A stretch of DNA of 13,048 nucleotides from Clostridia bacterium (GTDB lineage Bacteria; Bacillota; Clostridia; Saccharofermentanales; Saccharofermentanaceae). A model generated the notes under the pieces. It had not been told where the DNA came from, searched no databases, and saw only the letters and a list, made by a program, of their open reading frames with translations. Below are positions 1-8,817 of this stretch, piece after piece (within the stretch, counting starts at the first letter, position 1; each line of letters begins with the position of its first letter). The stretch covers positions 1-13,048 of the forward strand of contig JADGQQ010000088.1 of NCBI GenBank assembly GCA_017881645.1. The letters run 5' to 3'. A program made the translations under genes and the position numbers.

Positions 1-871
1 CCGTTTCTGTCGACTTTTCCAGTGCTGCAGCATCTCCTAAGAATATCTGATTGCCATAAAAATAGTTATCATTTCCCAGCTTGACCACCCCTGTATAGAT
101 CATATCGGAATATATTGTTACTCCAGCATCATGGCCGAGATTCACATTCCCATGGAGAACGACATAATTAGAAATGGTTTTAACCACGTTCGATACGGTT
201 GGTTTCTCATATGTAGGTGTACTTTCTTTTGATGCTTCTAAATCGAATCCAACTTTGAAATATCGAAGGTCAACCACTGAGGTGTCGGCTCCCAACGTAA
301 TCAAATTGGAGAAAGCACCCGATGGGATAGTATTTCCAGTTTTCTGGAGATAAATGGTAACGGATTCCGAGTTTGCCGCGGCATTTCCGGCATAATCCAA
401 TCCTGTCGTTACTTTGATCGAAATGTACTGTGTCGTGCCAGTTGGATAATATTGGATCTGTGCTGTTGTGTTAGAACTCGCGCTATTGTATAATCCGGGA
501 GCCACGGCCTTCGTCTTGTCTGTACCCGCCGAAACAGCCGTACTGGTATTGGTGGAGGTTGCCGACTGAACGGTCACGGTTGTTCCAGTATTTCCATTTG
601 CCTTTGCAAGATTCTCCAAATCGATAGACTTGAAATCAGCCGATACGATCGCGTCCGCAATCGTCTTTGCAGTCGATGTAGCCGTAAGTCTTGCCTGACT
701 GGACTGCGATTCCCTATAGAACCGCATTCTTCCGTTCACAGTGATTGTTAAGGCGGATGTGATTAATATAACGGCTACAGCCATGATCACGAGGACAAGA
801 AGCAGCATGCTTCCGGAGCGGCCTTTAACACTGCGAGCCGGTCTGCCCGTACTCATTCCTAATCTATTCAT
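1..871 (-). CDS. Pilin-like/PilX-type N-terminal membrane-anchored surface protein, 3' truncated by window edge
   Basis: The reading frame is open from an ATG at 871 to the window edge, giving 290 residues with no stop, so the C-terminus is missing. The ATG is preceded by a GGAGGA ribosome binding site (883-878) at about 6 nt; a second in-frame ATG at 856 is less well placed. A short basic N-terminus (residues 1-19, several Arg/Lys) is followed by a Gly20-Ser21 step and a hydrophobic helix at about 21-40. This resembles type IV pilin-like or PilX_N proteins, but the usual Glu at mature position 5 is absent (Leu25), so prepilin peptidase processing is uncertain. The rest is rich in Thr, Ser, Ala and Asn. 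The visible C-terminal part (about 232-280) has short alternating beta segments with Gly/Asn turns, suggesting a beta-helical exported domain. Function is not recognised. The gene has its own promoter and diverges from the phospholipase gene. I am sure it is coding, less sure of the family. Confidence 0.75.
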   Translation of the reverse strand, partial: MNRLGMSTGRPARSVKGRSGSMLLLVLVIMAVAVILITSALTITVNGRMRFYRESQSSQARLTATSTAKTIADAIVSADFKSIDLENLAKANGNTGTTVTVQSATSTNTSTAVSAGTDKTKAVAPGLYNSASSNTTAQIQYYPTGTTQYISIKVTTGLDYAGNAAANSESVTIYLQKTGNTIPSGAFSNLITLGADTSVVDLRYFKVGFDLEASKESTPTYEKPTVSNVVKTISNYVVLHGNVNLGHDAGVTIYSDMIYTGVVKLGNDNYFYGNQIFLGDAAALEKSTET

Positions 872-949
872 ATAAAATCCTCCAGCGAGTTCATATCCCC
901 ATCTGTTAAGACGCTAAAGAGACAGTGTATTACAAAATCTCCTTCTATC

Positions 950-977
950 ATTATATGTGATTCAGCATAGAATTCAA
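950..977 (-). promoter_or_regulatory. Sigma-A-type promoter for the pilin-like gene
   Basis: On the minus strand TTGAAT (977-972) lies 16 bp from a perfect TATAAT (955-950), about 70 nt upstream of the RBS and ATG at 871. The match to the vegetative consensus is good (4/6 and 6/6). No operator-like repeat is seen around it. Confidence 0.6.
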
Positions 978-997
978 TCAAAAACCTGTGACAAATA

Positions 998-1027
998 TGT
1001 AAATAACAGCGCGAAGATCGTTATAAT
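998..1027 (+). promoter_or_regulatory. Probable promoter for the patatin-like phospholipase gene
   Basis: A perfect TATAAT at 1022-1027 sits about 65 nt upstream of the ATG at 1093. The best -35 is weak (TGTAAA, 998-1003, 18-bp spacer, 3/6). A second possible -10, TATAGT at 1034-1039, has no -35. The promoter diverges from that of the pilin-like gene. Confidence 0.5.
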
Positions 1028-1092
1028 AGTATTTATAGTATGTTTTCGTGTCTCATTAGTTAAAAAAACAGATTAAAGCGAGGAAAAGATCC

Positions 1093-2259
1093 ATGGAAAA
1101 GTATGCAGTTGCATTGGCGGGCGGGGGTTCAAAAGGTATCTATCAAATCGGTGCCTGGAAGGCTCTTGATGAGATGGGCATCGAATTCGAAGCCGTTACC
1201 GGAACATCCATAGGAGCTATCAATGGCGCATTTATGATACAGGGTGACTTGCAGAAAGCCTGTGATATGTGGAAGAATCTCCGCATGGATCAGTGTGTCC
1301 GTCTTCCGGAGAATGTCGAATTATCGTCAGACAATCTGTTGGATCGTCAGCATGCGGGCATTATTTTGCGCGAAATGATCCGGCACGGCGGCATGGATCA
1401 ATCGCCTATGCTGGCCTTGCTTTCCTCATATATCGATCCGGCAGCCATTTATGAGTCTTCTGTGGACTATGGCCTTTGCACTTTTTCACTGCGCAACCGG
1501 TCCAGTCTGAAAATCTGGAAACAGGACATTCCCGGTGAGCGGTTTTTTTCGTATTTGCTGGCCAGCTCCGCGCTCCCCTTGCTTCGGCAGGTAAAACTGG
1601 GTGATGATGTGTATCTGGACGGCGGGATTGGTGATAATCTGCCGTTTGATATGCTGCGGAGAAAAGGGTTCCGGAATATTATCGCCTTGGATATTCGAGG
1701 CATAAAGAACCGTACCATCCAGACCGACCGGCTTCGTATCTCGCACATCTGCAACAGTCTGGATCTCGGTCCGTTACTGGATTTGTCCCCCGAACTGATG
1801 GCGCGCAATTTTGAATTGGGCTATCTGGATGCAAAGAAGACTTTTGGCCTGCTGGATGGAATCCATTATTCCATCCCTGTGCAGGATTACCAGCATCTTC
1901 TCACCGCATATGATGCCGGCGTTCTTCCCGGCTTGGAACAGGCGGCCCTCCTGTATGAAATGCCTCGGGACCGCGTGTATTCCGCAGATGAATTTATCCG
2001 CACACTTCGCCTGTACAGAGAACGTTCCGTGGAAAAATACGAAACTGCACGAAAACAAATTGATGCGGACGGCATTATTGCCGCCGTTCGGAACGGGTCG
2101 CTGCAAAAATTGCGCCGCATGCCGTCCGGCGTCCGTTTGGCTCTTTTGATGGAACTTATGTCGGATGTCAAAAAGAACGGAAGCAAATGGTCTATTCCAC
2201 TGAAGTTTTTCCGGGATGTGGATCTATCGGCTGAGGCTCTTCTCCATCTGGATTCATAA
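1093..2259 (+). CDS. Patatin-like phospholipase family protein
   Basis: This is a probable lipid acyl hydrolase with a Ser-Asp catalytic dyad, 388 aa. Near the N-terminus is the glycine-rich oxyanion loop (AGGGSKG, residues 9-15). The nucleophile elbow GTSIG follows, with Ser39 as the predicted nucleophile, and the DGG motif contains the catalytic Asp176. These three motifs in this order define the patatin fold over roughly residues 1-205. The remaining 180 residues are mostly helical, carry no motif I recognise, and are longer than a minimal patatin domain. There is no signal peptide or membrane segment, so it is probably cytoplasmic or peripheral to the membrane. The substrate cannot be predicted. 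The start is supported by GAGG at 1080-1083, 9 nt upstream. The last 68 bp overlap, antisense, the 3' end of the exonuclease gene. It appears to be a single-gene transcription unit. Confidence 0.93.
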   Translation: MEKYAVALAGGGSKGIYQIGAWKALDEMGIEFEAVTGTSIGAINGAFMIQGDLQKACDMWKNLRMDQCVRLPENVELSSDNLLDRQHAGIILREMIRHGGMDQSPMLALLSSYIDPAAIYESSVDYGLCTFSLRNRSSLKIWKQDIPGERFFSYLLASSALPLLRQVKLGDDVYLDGGIGDNLPFDMLRRKGFRNIIALDIRGIKNRTIQTDRLRISHICNSLDLGPLLDLSPELMARNFELGYLDAKKTFGLLDGIHYSIPVQDYQHLLTAYDAGVLPGLEQAALLYEMPRDRVYSADEFIRTLRLYRERSVEKYETARKQIDADGIIAAVRNGSLQKLRRMPSGVRLALLMELMSDVKKNGSKWSIPLKFFRDVDLSAEALLHLDS

Positions 2260-3337
2260 CATTCTCTGCGGCCGTTTCAACGGGTGCCGGAGCCATAGGA
2301 AAGCCATGAATTCCATATGTAATGTATTCTTCGTACCGGTCCATTACAAGCCGCGCAGAACCCGGATCCGTCAGGCGGACGGAAACGGCCGCGAACACTT
2401 TGCCTTCGGGTGTTTTCTTCATGCGCATGCGGCCAAGAACCATGTGATGCTCTTCGCAGAACCAAAGCGAGAATCCTGATTTCTTCAGACGAAACCAGGG
2501 GAGCTGGGGAGCAATGGGCTGCCCGCAGGCAGGACACAGTGCTGCATCTTTCGGGAAATCCTCATAGCACGCATCCCAAGAGGCATAAAGGGGCGTTTTT
2601 GAATTGGTTTCCGCGTGAAGATCCGGATTTTGCAGATAGGGTGCCAGTCGAAGCGTCATAAGTTCCGAATGCATGGGATCCAATGCGGCGGTCCGGGATG
2701 AATCAACCGGTTCATTCCGGATTTTGTCGAGCATTTGGAGCAGTTCGCGGAGAATCAGTCCTGTGTATTCCGCATCTCTGTGGGCGGAATGAAAGTCTTC
2801 TTTTTTGGGAATCCGAAGAAAATCAACGGCGTACTCCACGCTTCTCTGCTGTGACTTGCCTTCAGCGATTCTTGCAAAAAGCGGCTGAATGTCCAGAAAC
2901 AGCGTATTGAGTTCAACCGCATGTTTATGATATCGAAGATTCGCTTTTAGAATGGATAAATCCGAATTTCCCCAGCCGCATAGGACATAATCCTTCCCGC
3001 ACCATTCTTTGAAGGATTCGTACGCATCGGAAAAAGAGAGTCCGAACCGCAGGTCCGACGATATTTTATTCGTCACTTTGGAGACGTTCCGGTTCATCAC
3101 CGTATAGCAGACCGGACGTATCATAACATGGAACGGCTTGGAGACCTGATAATCCCCATGTGCCGAGCTTATCTTTACCGCACCGATTTCAATAATTTCG
3201 CCGGGCAGTTCCTTGGGGTCAACAAGCGTTTTGATCCAGGGAATGGGTTGATTCCACTCCAGATCAATGACGATATAGGATGCAGCCGGATGATCGATGG
3301 AGGACTTTATTCCGTTTGTCCGTTCATTCACAGTCAT
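2192..3337 (-). CDS. DEDDh-family 3'-5' exonuclease (ERI-1/KapD-like) with C-terminal zinc-finger-like region
   Basis: A 381-aa RNase T/DNA polymerase III epsilon-type exonuclease. Exo I is visible as IDLEWN (Asp25, Glu27), followed by the EIIEIGAV strand typical of the ERI-1/KapD branch. Exo II has Asp126 in GNSDLSILKAN, and Exo III has His183 and Asp188 (H-x4-D), giving the full two-metal DEDDh set. The domain covers about 20-202. Beyond it, Cys268, Cys271, Cys294 and His297/298 form a possible zinc-binding cluster, followed by a proline- and acid-rich tail. The substrate, RNA or DNA, is not evident. It is the last gene of the yfhO operon: its ATG shares the ATGA with the stop of the preceding yfhO gene. 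The AGAGG ribosome site (3343-3339) is only 1 nt from that ATG but 7 nt from an in-frame GTG at codon 3 (3331), so the true start may be two codons later. A nucleolytic enzyme co-translated with envelope proteins is odd. Confidence 0.9.
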   Translation of the reverse strand: MTVNERTNGIKSSIDHPAASYIVIDLEWNQPIPWIKTLVDPKELPGEIIEIGAVKISSAHGDYQVSKPFHVMIRPVCYTVMNRNVSKVTNKISSDLRFGLSFSDAYESFKEWCGKDYVLCGWGNSDLSILKANLRYHKHAVELNTLFLDIQPLFARIAEGKSQQRSVEYAVDFLRIPKKEDFHSAHRDAEYTGLILRELLQMLDKIRNEPVDSSRTAALDPMHSELMTLRLAPYLQNPDLHAETNSKTPLYASWDACYEDFPKDAALCPACGQPIAPQLPWFRLKKSGFSLWFCEEHHMVLGRMRMKKTPEGKVFAAVSVRLTDPGSARLVMDRYEEYITYGIHGFPMAPAPVETAAENVMNPDGEEPQPIDPHPGKTSVE

Positions 3338-6054
3338 TCCTCTTTCTTTATACCCTGCAGGTCTTCTCTCTTCTTTTTACGGCGGCGCGAAATGAAATCG
3401 ATCGGATCCCATATGCACAAAAAAACAAAATCCGCTGTCAGAAGTATGGAGATGAATAGTCCGAGTATGAATCCGGGCGGCTGATACGAAAAGGAAATTT
3501 CATGGTGTCCTTTCGCCATGGGCACGGATAATAACGCGCCGTATGCGGCCTGTGTTTTCACTTGTTTTCCATCCACCTTCACAGTCCATCCGGCATCATA
3601 TGGAATCGATGTAAAAAGTGATCCGTCCGCTGCAAAATCAACATAGCCTTTGAGGTGTGCAGCATCATAGGACGTGACTGTCAGAGGTTCTGCGGCGAGT
3701 TTTTCCGTTGCCGTATCCAGTGCCGTCATCTGGATGGAATCGCAGGAAATCGGGAAAGACTCCAGCTCCGCATTTGTGAAAAGCAGCTGAATATTCTCAC
3801 CTGCTACATAGGGTCCGCAGTTTATAATCTGTCCGGCATAAGGCCATAAAACCGTTGTCTTGTTTTCTCCGGTACCCGCGTCCGTTCGGGTAATGCGAAT
3901 GATCGGTTCCTGTTCCGTGCCCAGATACAGAAGGACCGTTCTGCCGAATGGAACACGAGGGGTGAACGATATGCTTGCGGACTGCCCGTCCGTACCTATC
4001 GTGTAAATATTCGAGTCAGGCGTTTGCCGGATGTTATAAGATGACAGTTCTGTTAGGGTTCCGGCTTCGTACACCGCCTGGGTTCCCATCTGCAGCAAAA
4101 GACTGTTCGTTTGTTCAAAGGGTGAAAGTGATGCGTCAAGCTTCGTCAGAATTCCGGCGGACGGAACAAAAAAGCCAACCGGAAGCACTTTCTCGTTAAC
4201 GGTCATTTCGTTCCCGGCGTAAATAATGTCTGCTTTTGCATCTTTTTCAGATGTAGAAGTTCCCAGAACCGATCTGGACGCGCTGTCGTTTCCTGTTGTT
4301 TTGACTTTCTGCATGGATGTACCGTCTGTAAATGTCACAACGTTCCGAATTCCAAGGAGACGTGCGGACACTTCCGTCAGCCCTTCTTCCCTGACCTCGA
4401 ATTCCTTATTGTTGGCAAACCCGAGCGCACCCATAAACATAACAAAATCCTTCGATGTCGTTGATGCAAAAATGGATACGGTTTTCACATGATACAGCGC
4501 ACCGTCATTATCCGTTCCCGTGATCGGCTGAAACAGCACGGTTCTCGCAAACGCCGTGCCGTCAGAACCGGTTATTTCTTTCTGTATGGCAGCGGCCTGT
4601 TGTCCGTATGACGGAAAATAAGACAGGTGTTCGGTCTTTTCTATATATGCGAGGGAAAATTCCGACGCGAAGAAAAACTCCAGAATGATGGCGTACAGGA
4701 AGGCTTTCCCTGTCCATTTTTTTGCTTTTTCCGAACCAAAGAACCCGAAAAAGATGGTTGTATAAATAAGAATAAACGCTGCCGATCCGTAAATCAGCCA
4801 GTACTTATTCTGCACCTCGGATGTCGTGCTTAGAAAGATCAGGTAGCATAGGACGGCGGCCCCGCTGCCGTAAACTTTTTGCCGGGAAAGTCCTTCCGTA
4901 TGCATGAGTACCTGGCTTGCCATATAAAGAAGCAGAAAGCTCATCAGAAAAGACTGCCGGTAAGGGAGCTGATTTGTCGTATGCAGACCATGCCAGAGGA
5001 AATTCAAAAACGGGCTGCTCATCGATACGAGAAGGAAAAAGGAAAGCAGCAAGCTGATGACACGCTGCCGGAACGGGATCGTCGAACAGAACAGGTACAG
5101 CGGAACAAGCAGAAGGATGGCTGCACCGCAATATACATTGGGCATGCCTTCACGAATTACGGGATCTGCATGCAGAAGAAAACGAGAAATGAAATCAAAT
5201 GCCTTAAACGAAACGTCCGTCGTCAGTGGAAGTGCATCCGAAGCAGCTGAAGTGCTCTGCAGAGACAGAACGGTCGGAATCAGCATGACGGCCGACATGC
5301 CAACAGCAAGAATCGAGTAGAAAGAAAAATCCAGGCCGGCTTTTATCGGAGATGATTTGCATAGTCCGCTGTCCCGGGTCTCGAAATACAGAACCGGTGC
5401 AAAAAACAGAAGAAAAATGCATACGATAAACCCGATGTAAAAATTGGACAAAATGATCAGAAAAAGCACGACGACATAGAGACGGGCGTTTTCTCCGCAA
5501 AAAATCTTCCAGAGTCCAAGGATTACAAGCGGCAGAAGCATCACTGCATCCATCCACATCAGAACCCAAAAGTAGGACAATATGTACCCGCACAAAGCAT
5601 AAGCCGTCGAAAGTGCCAGCGTGACTGCTCCTTCCCGTCCGTCTTTTTTGTACATGAGAAGCGAGAAAAACAGTCCGGAAAGACCCGTTCGAATCAGAAT
5701 CATCAGTGTTATGCCGTCTGAAATGTTGGCCTGAGGGAAAAAGAGAAGGATTAAGTTGAGCGGGCTGGCACCGTTGTAGGTAAGCAGCGGCCAGAAATTT
5801 GTACCCAGACCGAGATTCCATGTATAAAAAAGACTGTCACCCGAAAGTAGTTTCGTTCGTATCTCTGCAAGAACCGGTGCGTACTGATGATATAAATCGC
5901 ACGTCAGAAGGGACGCCTGCCCTACCGGATGAATTTTCCAGGAAGCAAAAGAGACACACAGCAGGAATACGGGCAGCAGAAATGCAGCCCACTGGTACTC
6001 ATGCCGTATTCCCTTAATTTCGAAGAAGAGTATTTTTTTGAGTGCTGACTTCAT
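3334..6054 (-). CDS. YfhO-family polytopic membrane protein (GT-C-like), second paralogue
   Basis: A 906-aa membrane protein of the YfhO family. YfhO proteins are thought to act as undecaprenyl-phosphate-sugar-dependent glycosyltransferases outside the membrane; in Bacillus subtilis and Listeria relatives modify lipoteichoic acid. A first membrane helix at about 22-38 leads to the DLYHQY motif (Asp53-Tyr58) in the first outer loop, where GT-C enzymes carry their catalytic acid. Many more helices follow up to about residue 475, including NVYCG (306-310) and the WHG...NQ.PYR segment (354-366). A large, mostly beta extracytoplasmic domain follows (about 476-860), with the family's PYDAGW...VDGK signature (818-830). 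The protein ends with a last helix (about 861-882) and a very basic cytoplasmic tail. The start overlaps the upstream paralogue's stop by 4 bases (ATGA), with GGAGGA (6069-6064) 9 nt upstream. The symbol is withheld because two paralogues are present and orthology is unclear. Confidence 0.9.
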   Translation of the reverse strand: MKSALKKILFFEIKGIRHEYQWAAFLLPVFLLCVSFASWKIHPVGQASLLTCDLYHQYAPVLAEIRTKLLSGDSLFYTWNLGLGTNFWPLLTYNGASPLNLILLFFPQANISDGITLMILIRTGLSGLFFSLLMYKKDGREGAVTLALSTAYALCGYILSYFWVLMWMDAVMLLPLVILGLWKIFCGENARLYVVVLFLIILSNFYIGFIVCIFLLFFAPVLYFETRDSGLCKSSPIKAGLDFSFYSILAVGMSAVMLIPTVLSLQSTSAASDALPLTTDVSFKAFDFISRFLLHADPVIREGMPNVYCGAAILLLVPLYLFCSTIPFRQRVISLLLSFFLLVSMSSPFLNFLWHGLHTTNQLPYRQSFLMSFLLLYMASQVLMHTEGLSRQKVYGSGAAVLCYLIFLSTTSEVQNKYWLIYGSAAFILIYTTIFFGFFGSEKAKKWTGKAFLYAIILEFFFASEFSLAYIEKTEHLSYFPSYGQQAAAIQKEITGSDGTAFARTVLFQPITGTDNDGALYHVKTVSIFASTTSKDFVMFMGALGFANNKEFEVREEGLTEVSARLLGIRNVVTFTDGTSMQKVKTTGNDSASRSVLGTSTSEKDAKADIIYAGNEMTVNEKVLPVGFFVPSAGILTKLDASLSPFEQTNSLLLQMGTQAVYEAGTLTELSSYNIRQTPDSNIYTIGTDGQSASISFTPRVPFGRTVLLYLGTEQEPIIRITRTDAGTGENKTTVLWPYAGQIINCGPYVAGENIQLLFTNAELESFPISCDSIQMTALDTATEKLAAEPLTVTSYDAAHLKGYVDFAADGSLFTSIPYDAGWTVKVDGKQVKTQAAYGALLSVPMAKGHHEISFSYQPPGFILGLFISILLTADFVFLCIWDPIDFISRRRKKKREDLQGIKKEE

Positions 6055-8759
6055 AGCTGCGCGTCCTCCGGCAGAGTCTTTGGGTCTGCCGGAATTTCAG
6101 ATCCTTTCCTGATTCTCCGACGGACTTCCATGGCGTATGGAATGCCTGAGATAAGAATAAGCACCGCCAGCGAAGCGAGCGATACTTTGAGCCCCAAGCT
6201 GAACCCCTCCGGTACGAAAGTCAAAGAAACAGTATGGTCACCCGCGGAGATCGGAATCGCCATCAGTGCGCTTCCAACACTCTGGATGGATGTCTTTTTG
6301 CCGTCGACAGTCGCTGTCCAGCCATTATCAACCGGTATCGTCAGAAGCATGACTCCGTTGGTATCTGTATGGATTGTCCCGGTCAAATGCGTCGTATCCA
6401 GGTGCGTGACCTGCAATTGGAACTTTGAAAGCGTTGTTATCATTTTTTTGTAGGATTCATCGTTCAGACTGTAACAAATAAGACCGACCTGACCGGACGG
6501 GGATGACGACCAGTTAATCTTCACCGTCTGCTGTAATGCGGGGTCATATGTCCCGAGATCAATAATCTGTCCCGTTCTCGTGTTCTGCGTGGTCGAAACC
6601 GGCTGCGATGTAACCGGATCGGTTCCGGTCACGGTGACTGTTGCTTCTTTGGCGGACCGCAGGTAAAGATATATGTGCGACCCTTTGAACCTCGCGTTAA
6701 TATTCACATTGATTTCCGTGGGGATTTTGTCCGAAGTTATCGTATATTGATAGCCGGACTGACCGTTTCCGCTGGCAAAGACGGCGTTTGTCAGGGTGCC
6801 CTGTGTAAGGACTTCCGACCCGTATACGGAATCCACCCCCAAGGTCTGCAGGAATTCATTTGTATAGACAAAAGGATTCTCCCCGTTGTTCGGAACAAAG
6901 GATAACGCTTCCGGAGAAACCATATAGCCGACGGAAAGTGCAGAATCATTTCTGACGACCGTCAGATCTCCGGTATCCGGTACCGGTGTAAATCCGCCGG
7001 GAACAGATGCATTGGCTTCCAAGGCGACAAGGTACCTTATGCCGAAAAGCGATGCCGTGACTTCGGTCAGACCATGATTGCGAAGTCCGTTAATTCCGTT
7101 ATTGTGAAGACCGAAGCCCTTCATAAAAATAATGAATTTTTCTCTCTCGGTGGATGAAAACACGGAGAGTCCTTTGACATGGTACAAGGCCGTCTCGTCG
7201 CTGATAAACGCAGGGTACATTTCCGCACGGACAAACAGCCCGTCCTTCCCGTCTTTTCCGTCCTTCTGCGTCCTGTCGATAAAATTCGTTACTTCGACCG
7301 ATTTTTTACCGTAGAAATCCCATCCGGTAAAGCTCTCGTTCATCGAAACCATACCGACCGTTACCTGTGTGGCGACAAGAAGTTCCGCAAGAATGATCCC
7401 TGAAAGAATCCATCGCTGCACCTCGAACTTGCGTTTATTCTTTGTCAGAATATCGCGGAAAATCACTCCGTACGCAATAACGAATACGGCTGTGAGCGCC
7501 ATTTGCAGAATCGTCTCTTTCCCCGTTCCGAATTTCTCATAAAGAATAATATATGCAAGGACCGATACGACAGCTGCGGAAATCTCATGGATTGTGAAGG
7601 ATTTCAGGTTTCGAAGCACTTTGTACGCCATGATGACGAGAATGAAAGACATAAGAAAAGCTTCACGGTACGGAATCTGGTTGGGAAAATGAAATCCGTG
7701 CCAAATAAAGTTCAGCACACGGTCTGCAAAACTGAAATATAAAAACAGCATGATAAGCCCATATGCTATCTTCTCTCGAAGACGAATTTTCGTGCAAAGA
7801 AAATACAAGGGGATCAAAAGCAGAATCAGCACTCCGCAATATACATTCGCCATTCCATCCCGGATATTCGGCTGGCTTGTCAGGAAAAATCTTCCCAGAA
7901 AATCAAAGATGTTCTGGGTAAGCGTATTATCCTTCGGAAAAGGATCGCCCGTCGCAGAGGCCTGCTTCAGGGTAAGCCACACCGGATAGGCCAGAACAGC
8001 GGTCATCCCGCCCGCAATGGCGGAGTACAGACCAAACCGCCATGCGGAAGACCAGAAATTTCTCAGCGTAAGCTTCTGAAATACCGATACATAACAGACC
8101 GGCGCATACAGGATAAGAAAAAAGCATATGAAGAAACCGGAATAGAAATTGGACCAGATGCATATGAAGAGGCTGATGCAGAAAAGCAATGGTTTCCTGT
8201 CGCGCATCAGATACCGGAGTCCGAGAATAATCAGCGGAAGCAGCATGACAGCGTCAAACCACATGATATTCCAAAAATACGCCAGGACCCATCCGCAAAG
8301 AGCATACATCGCTGAGAAGCAGCTGAGGAACAGATCTTCTCTGCGATGGTCAATGTCCCGAAGAAGAAGTCCGAAAAAGAGACCCGTCAGCCCTGCTCGC
8401 AGACAAACAATAAAGGCAATGCCATCCGACAAGTACCGCTGCGGGAACAAAAGCATGAGAAGATTCATGGGACTGGACGCATAATTGGCAAATATGGCCC
8501 AGAAGTTTGTCCCTAATCCTATGTTCCACGAGAAGAAAAGGCTTTCGCCATGAAGGATTTTGTTTCTGAGTTCTGCTGCAAACGGAGCATATTGATGATA
8601 CAGGTCAACTGTCAGGATCATATGCGATCCGAATGGATGAACACCCTGAACGATAAATGCGCTTGCAAGAAGCAGGAATGGTATGAGAAAAGAAAGGGAT
8701 AGAAAGAATGCGGTCTTTTTTTGTGCCGGCTGGATATTGGACCCTGTAAGAAACTTCAT
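6051..8759 (-). CDS. YfhO-family polytopic membrane protein (GT-C-like), first paralogue
   Basis: A 902-aa paralogue of the next gene in the operon, collinear along its whole length. It has helix 1 at about 16-38, the DLYHQY motif at 52-57, NVYCG at 305-309, WHG...NQ.PYR at 353-365, and helices to about 472. An extracytoplasmic beta-rich domain follows to about 853 with PVDNGW...VDGK (809-821), then a last helix (about 854-876) and an Arg/Lys-rich tail. The two copies agree best in the membrane half and in the C-terminal VDGK region and differ most in the middle of the outer domain (about 500-700), where acceptor choice might differ. This is the promoter-proximal gene of the operon. The ATG at 8759 follows GGGGG (8770-8766) at about 6 nt. 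A small GKDGKDG repeat lies at 501-507. The likely role is transfer of sugar to a surface polymer; this is inferred from the family, and no donor-lipid synthase (CsbB/GtcA-like) is in view. Confidence 0.9.
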   Translation of the reverse strand: MKFLTGSNIQPAQKKTAFFLSLSFLIPFLLLASAFIVQGVHPFGSHMILTVDLYHQYAPFAAELRNKILHGESLFFSWNIGLGTNFWAIFANYASSPMNLLMLLFPQRYLSDGIAFIVCLRAGLTGLFFGLLLRDIDHRREDLFLSCFSAMYALCGWVLAYFWNIMWFDAVMLLPLIILGLRYLMRDRKPLLFCISLFICIWSNFYSGFFICFFLILYAPVCYVSVFQKLTLRNFWSSAWRFGLYSAIAGGMTAVLAYPVWLTLKQASATGDPFPKDNTLTQNIFDFLGRFFLTSQPNIRDGMANVYCGVLILLLIPLYFLCTKIRLREKIAYGLIMLFLYFSFADRVLNFIWHGFHFPNQIPYREAFLMSFILVIMAYKVLRNLKSFTIHEISAAVVSVLAYIILYEKFGTGKETILQMALTAVFVIAYGVIFRDILTKNKRKFEVQRWILSGIILAELLVATQVTVGMVSMNESFTGWDFYGKKSVEVTNFIDRTQKDGKDGKDGLFVRAEMYPAFISDETALYHVKGLSVFSSTEREKFIIFMKGFGLHNNGINGLRNHGLTEVTASLFGIRYLVALEANASVPGGFTPVPDTGDLTVVRNDSALSVGYMVSPEALSFVPNNGENPFVYTNEFLQTLGVDSVYGSEVLTQGTLTNAVFASGNGQSGYQYTITSDKIPTEINVNINARFKGSHIYLYLRSAKEATVTVTGTDPVTSQPVSTTQNTRTGQIIDLGTYDPALQQTVKINWSSSPSGQVGLICYSLNDESYKKMITTLSKFQLQVTHLDTTHLTGTIHTDTNGVMLLTIPVDNGWTATVDGKKTSIQSVGSALMAIPISAGDHTVSLTFVPEGFSLGLKVSLASLAVLILISGIPYAMEVRRRIRKGSEIPADPKTLPEDAQL

Positions 8760-8817
8760 CTTGTTCCCCCGACCGATTTGAATTTATTGATGCTTTTTGT
8801 TTATGCATCTGATAGGT

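Noticed and set aside
5204..5821. A 205-codon minus-strand frame within the second yfhO gene
   Set aside because: It overlaps conserved YfhO membrane segments in another frame, and its Cys/Ser/His-rich composition is typical of a shadow frame.
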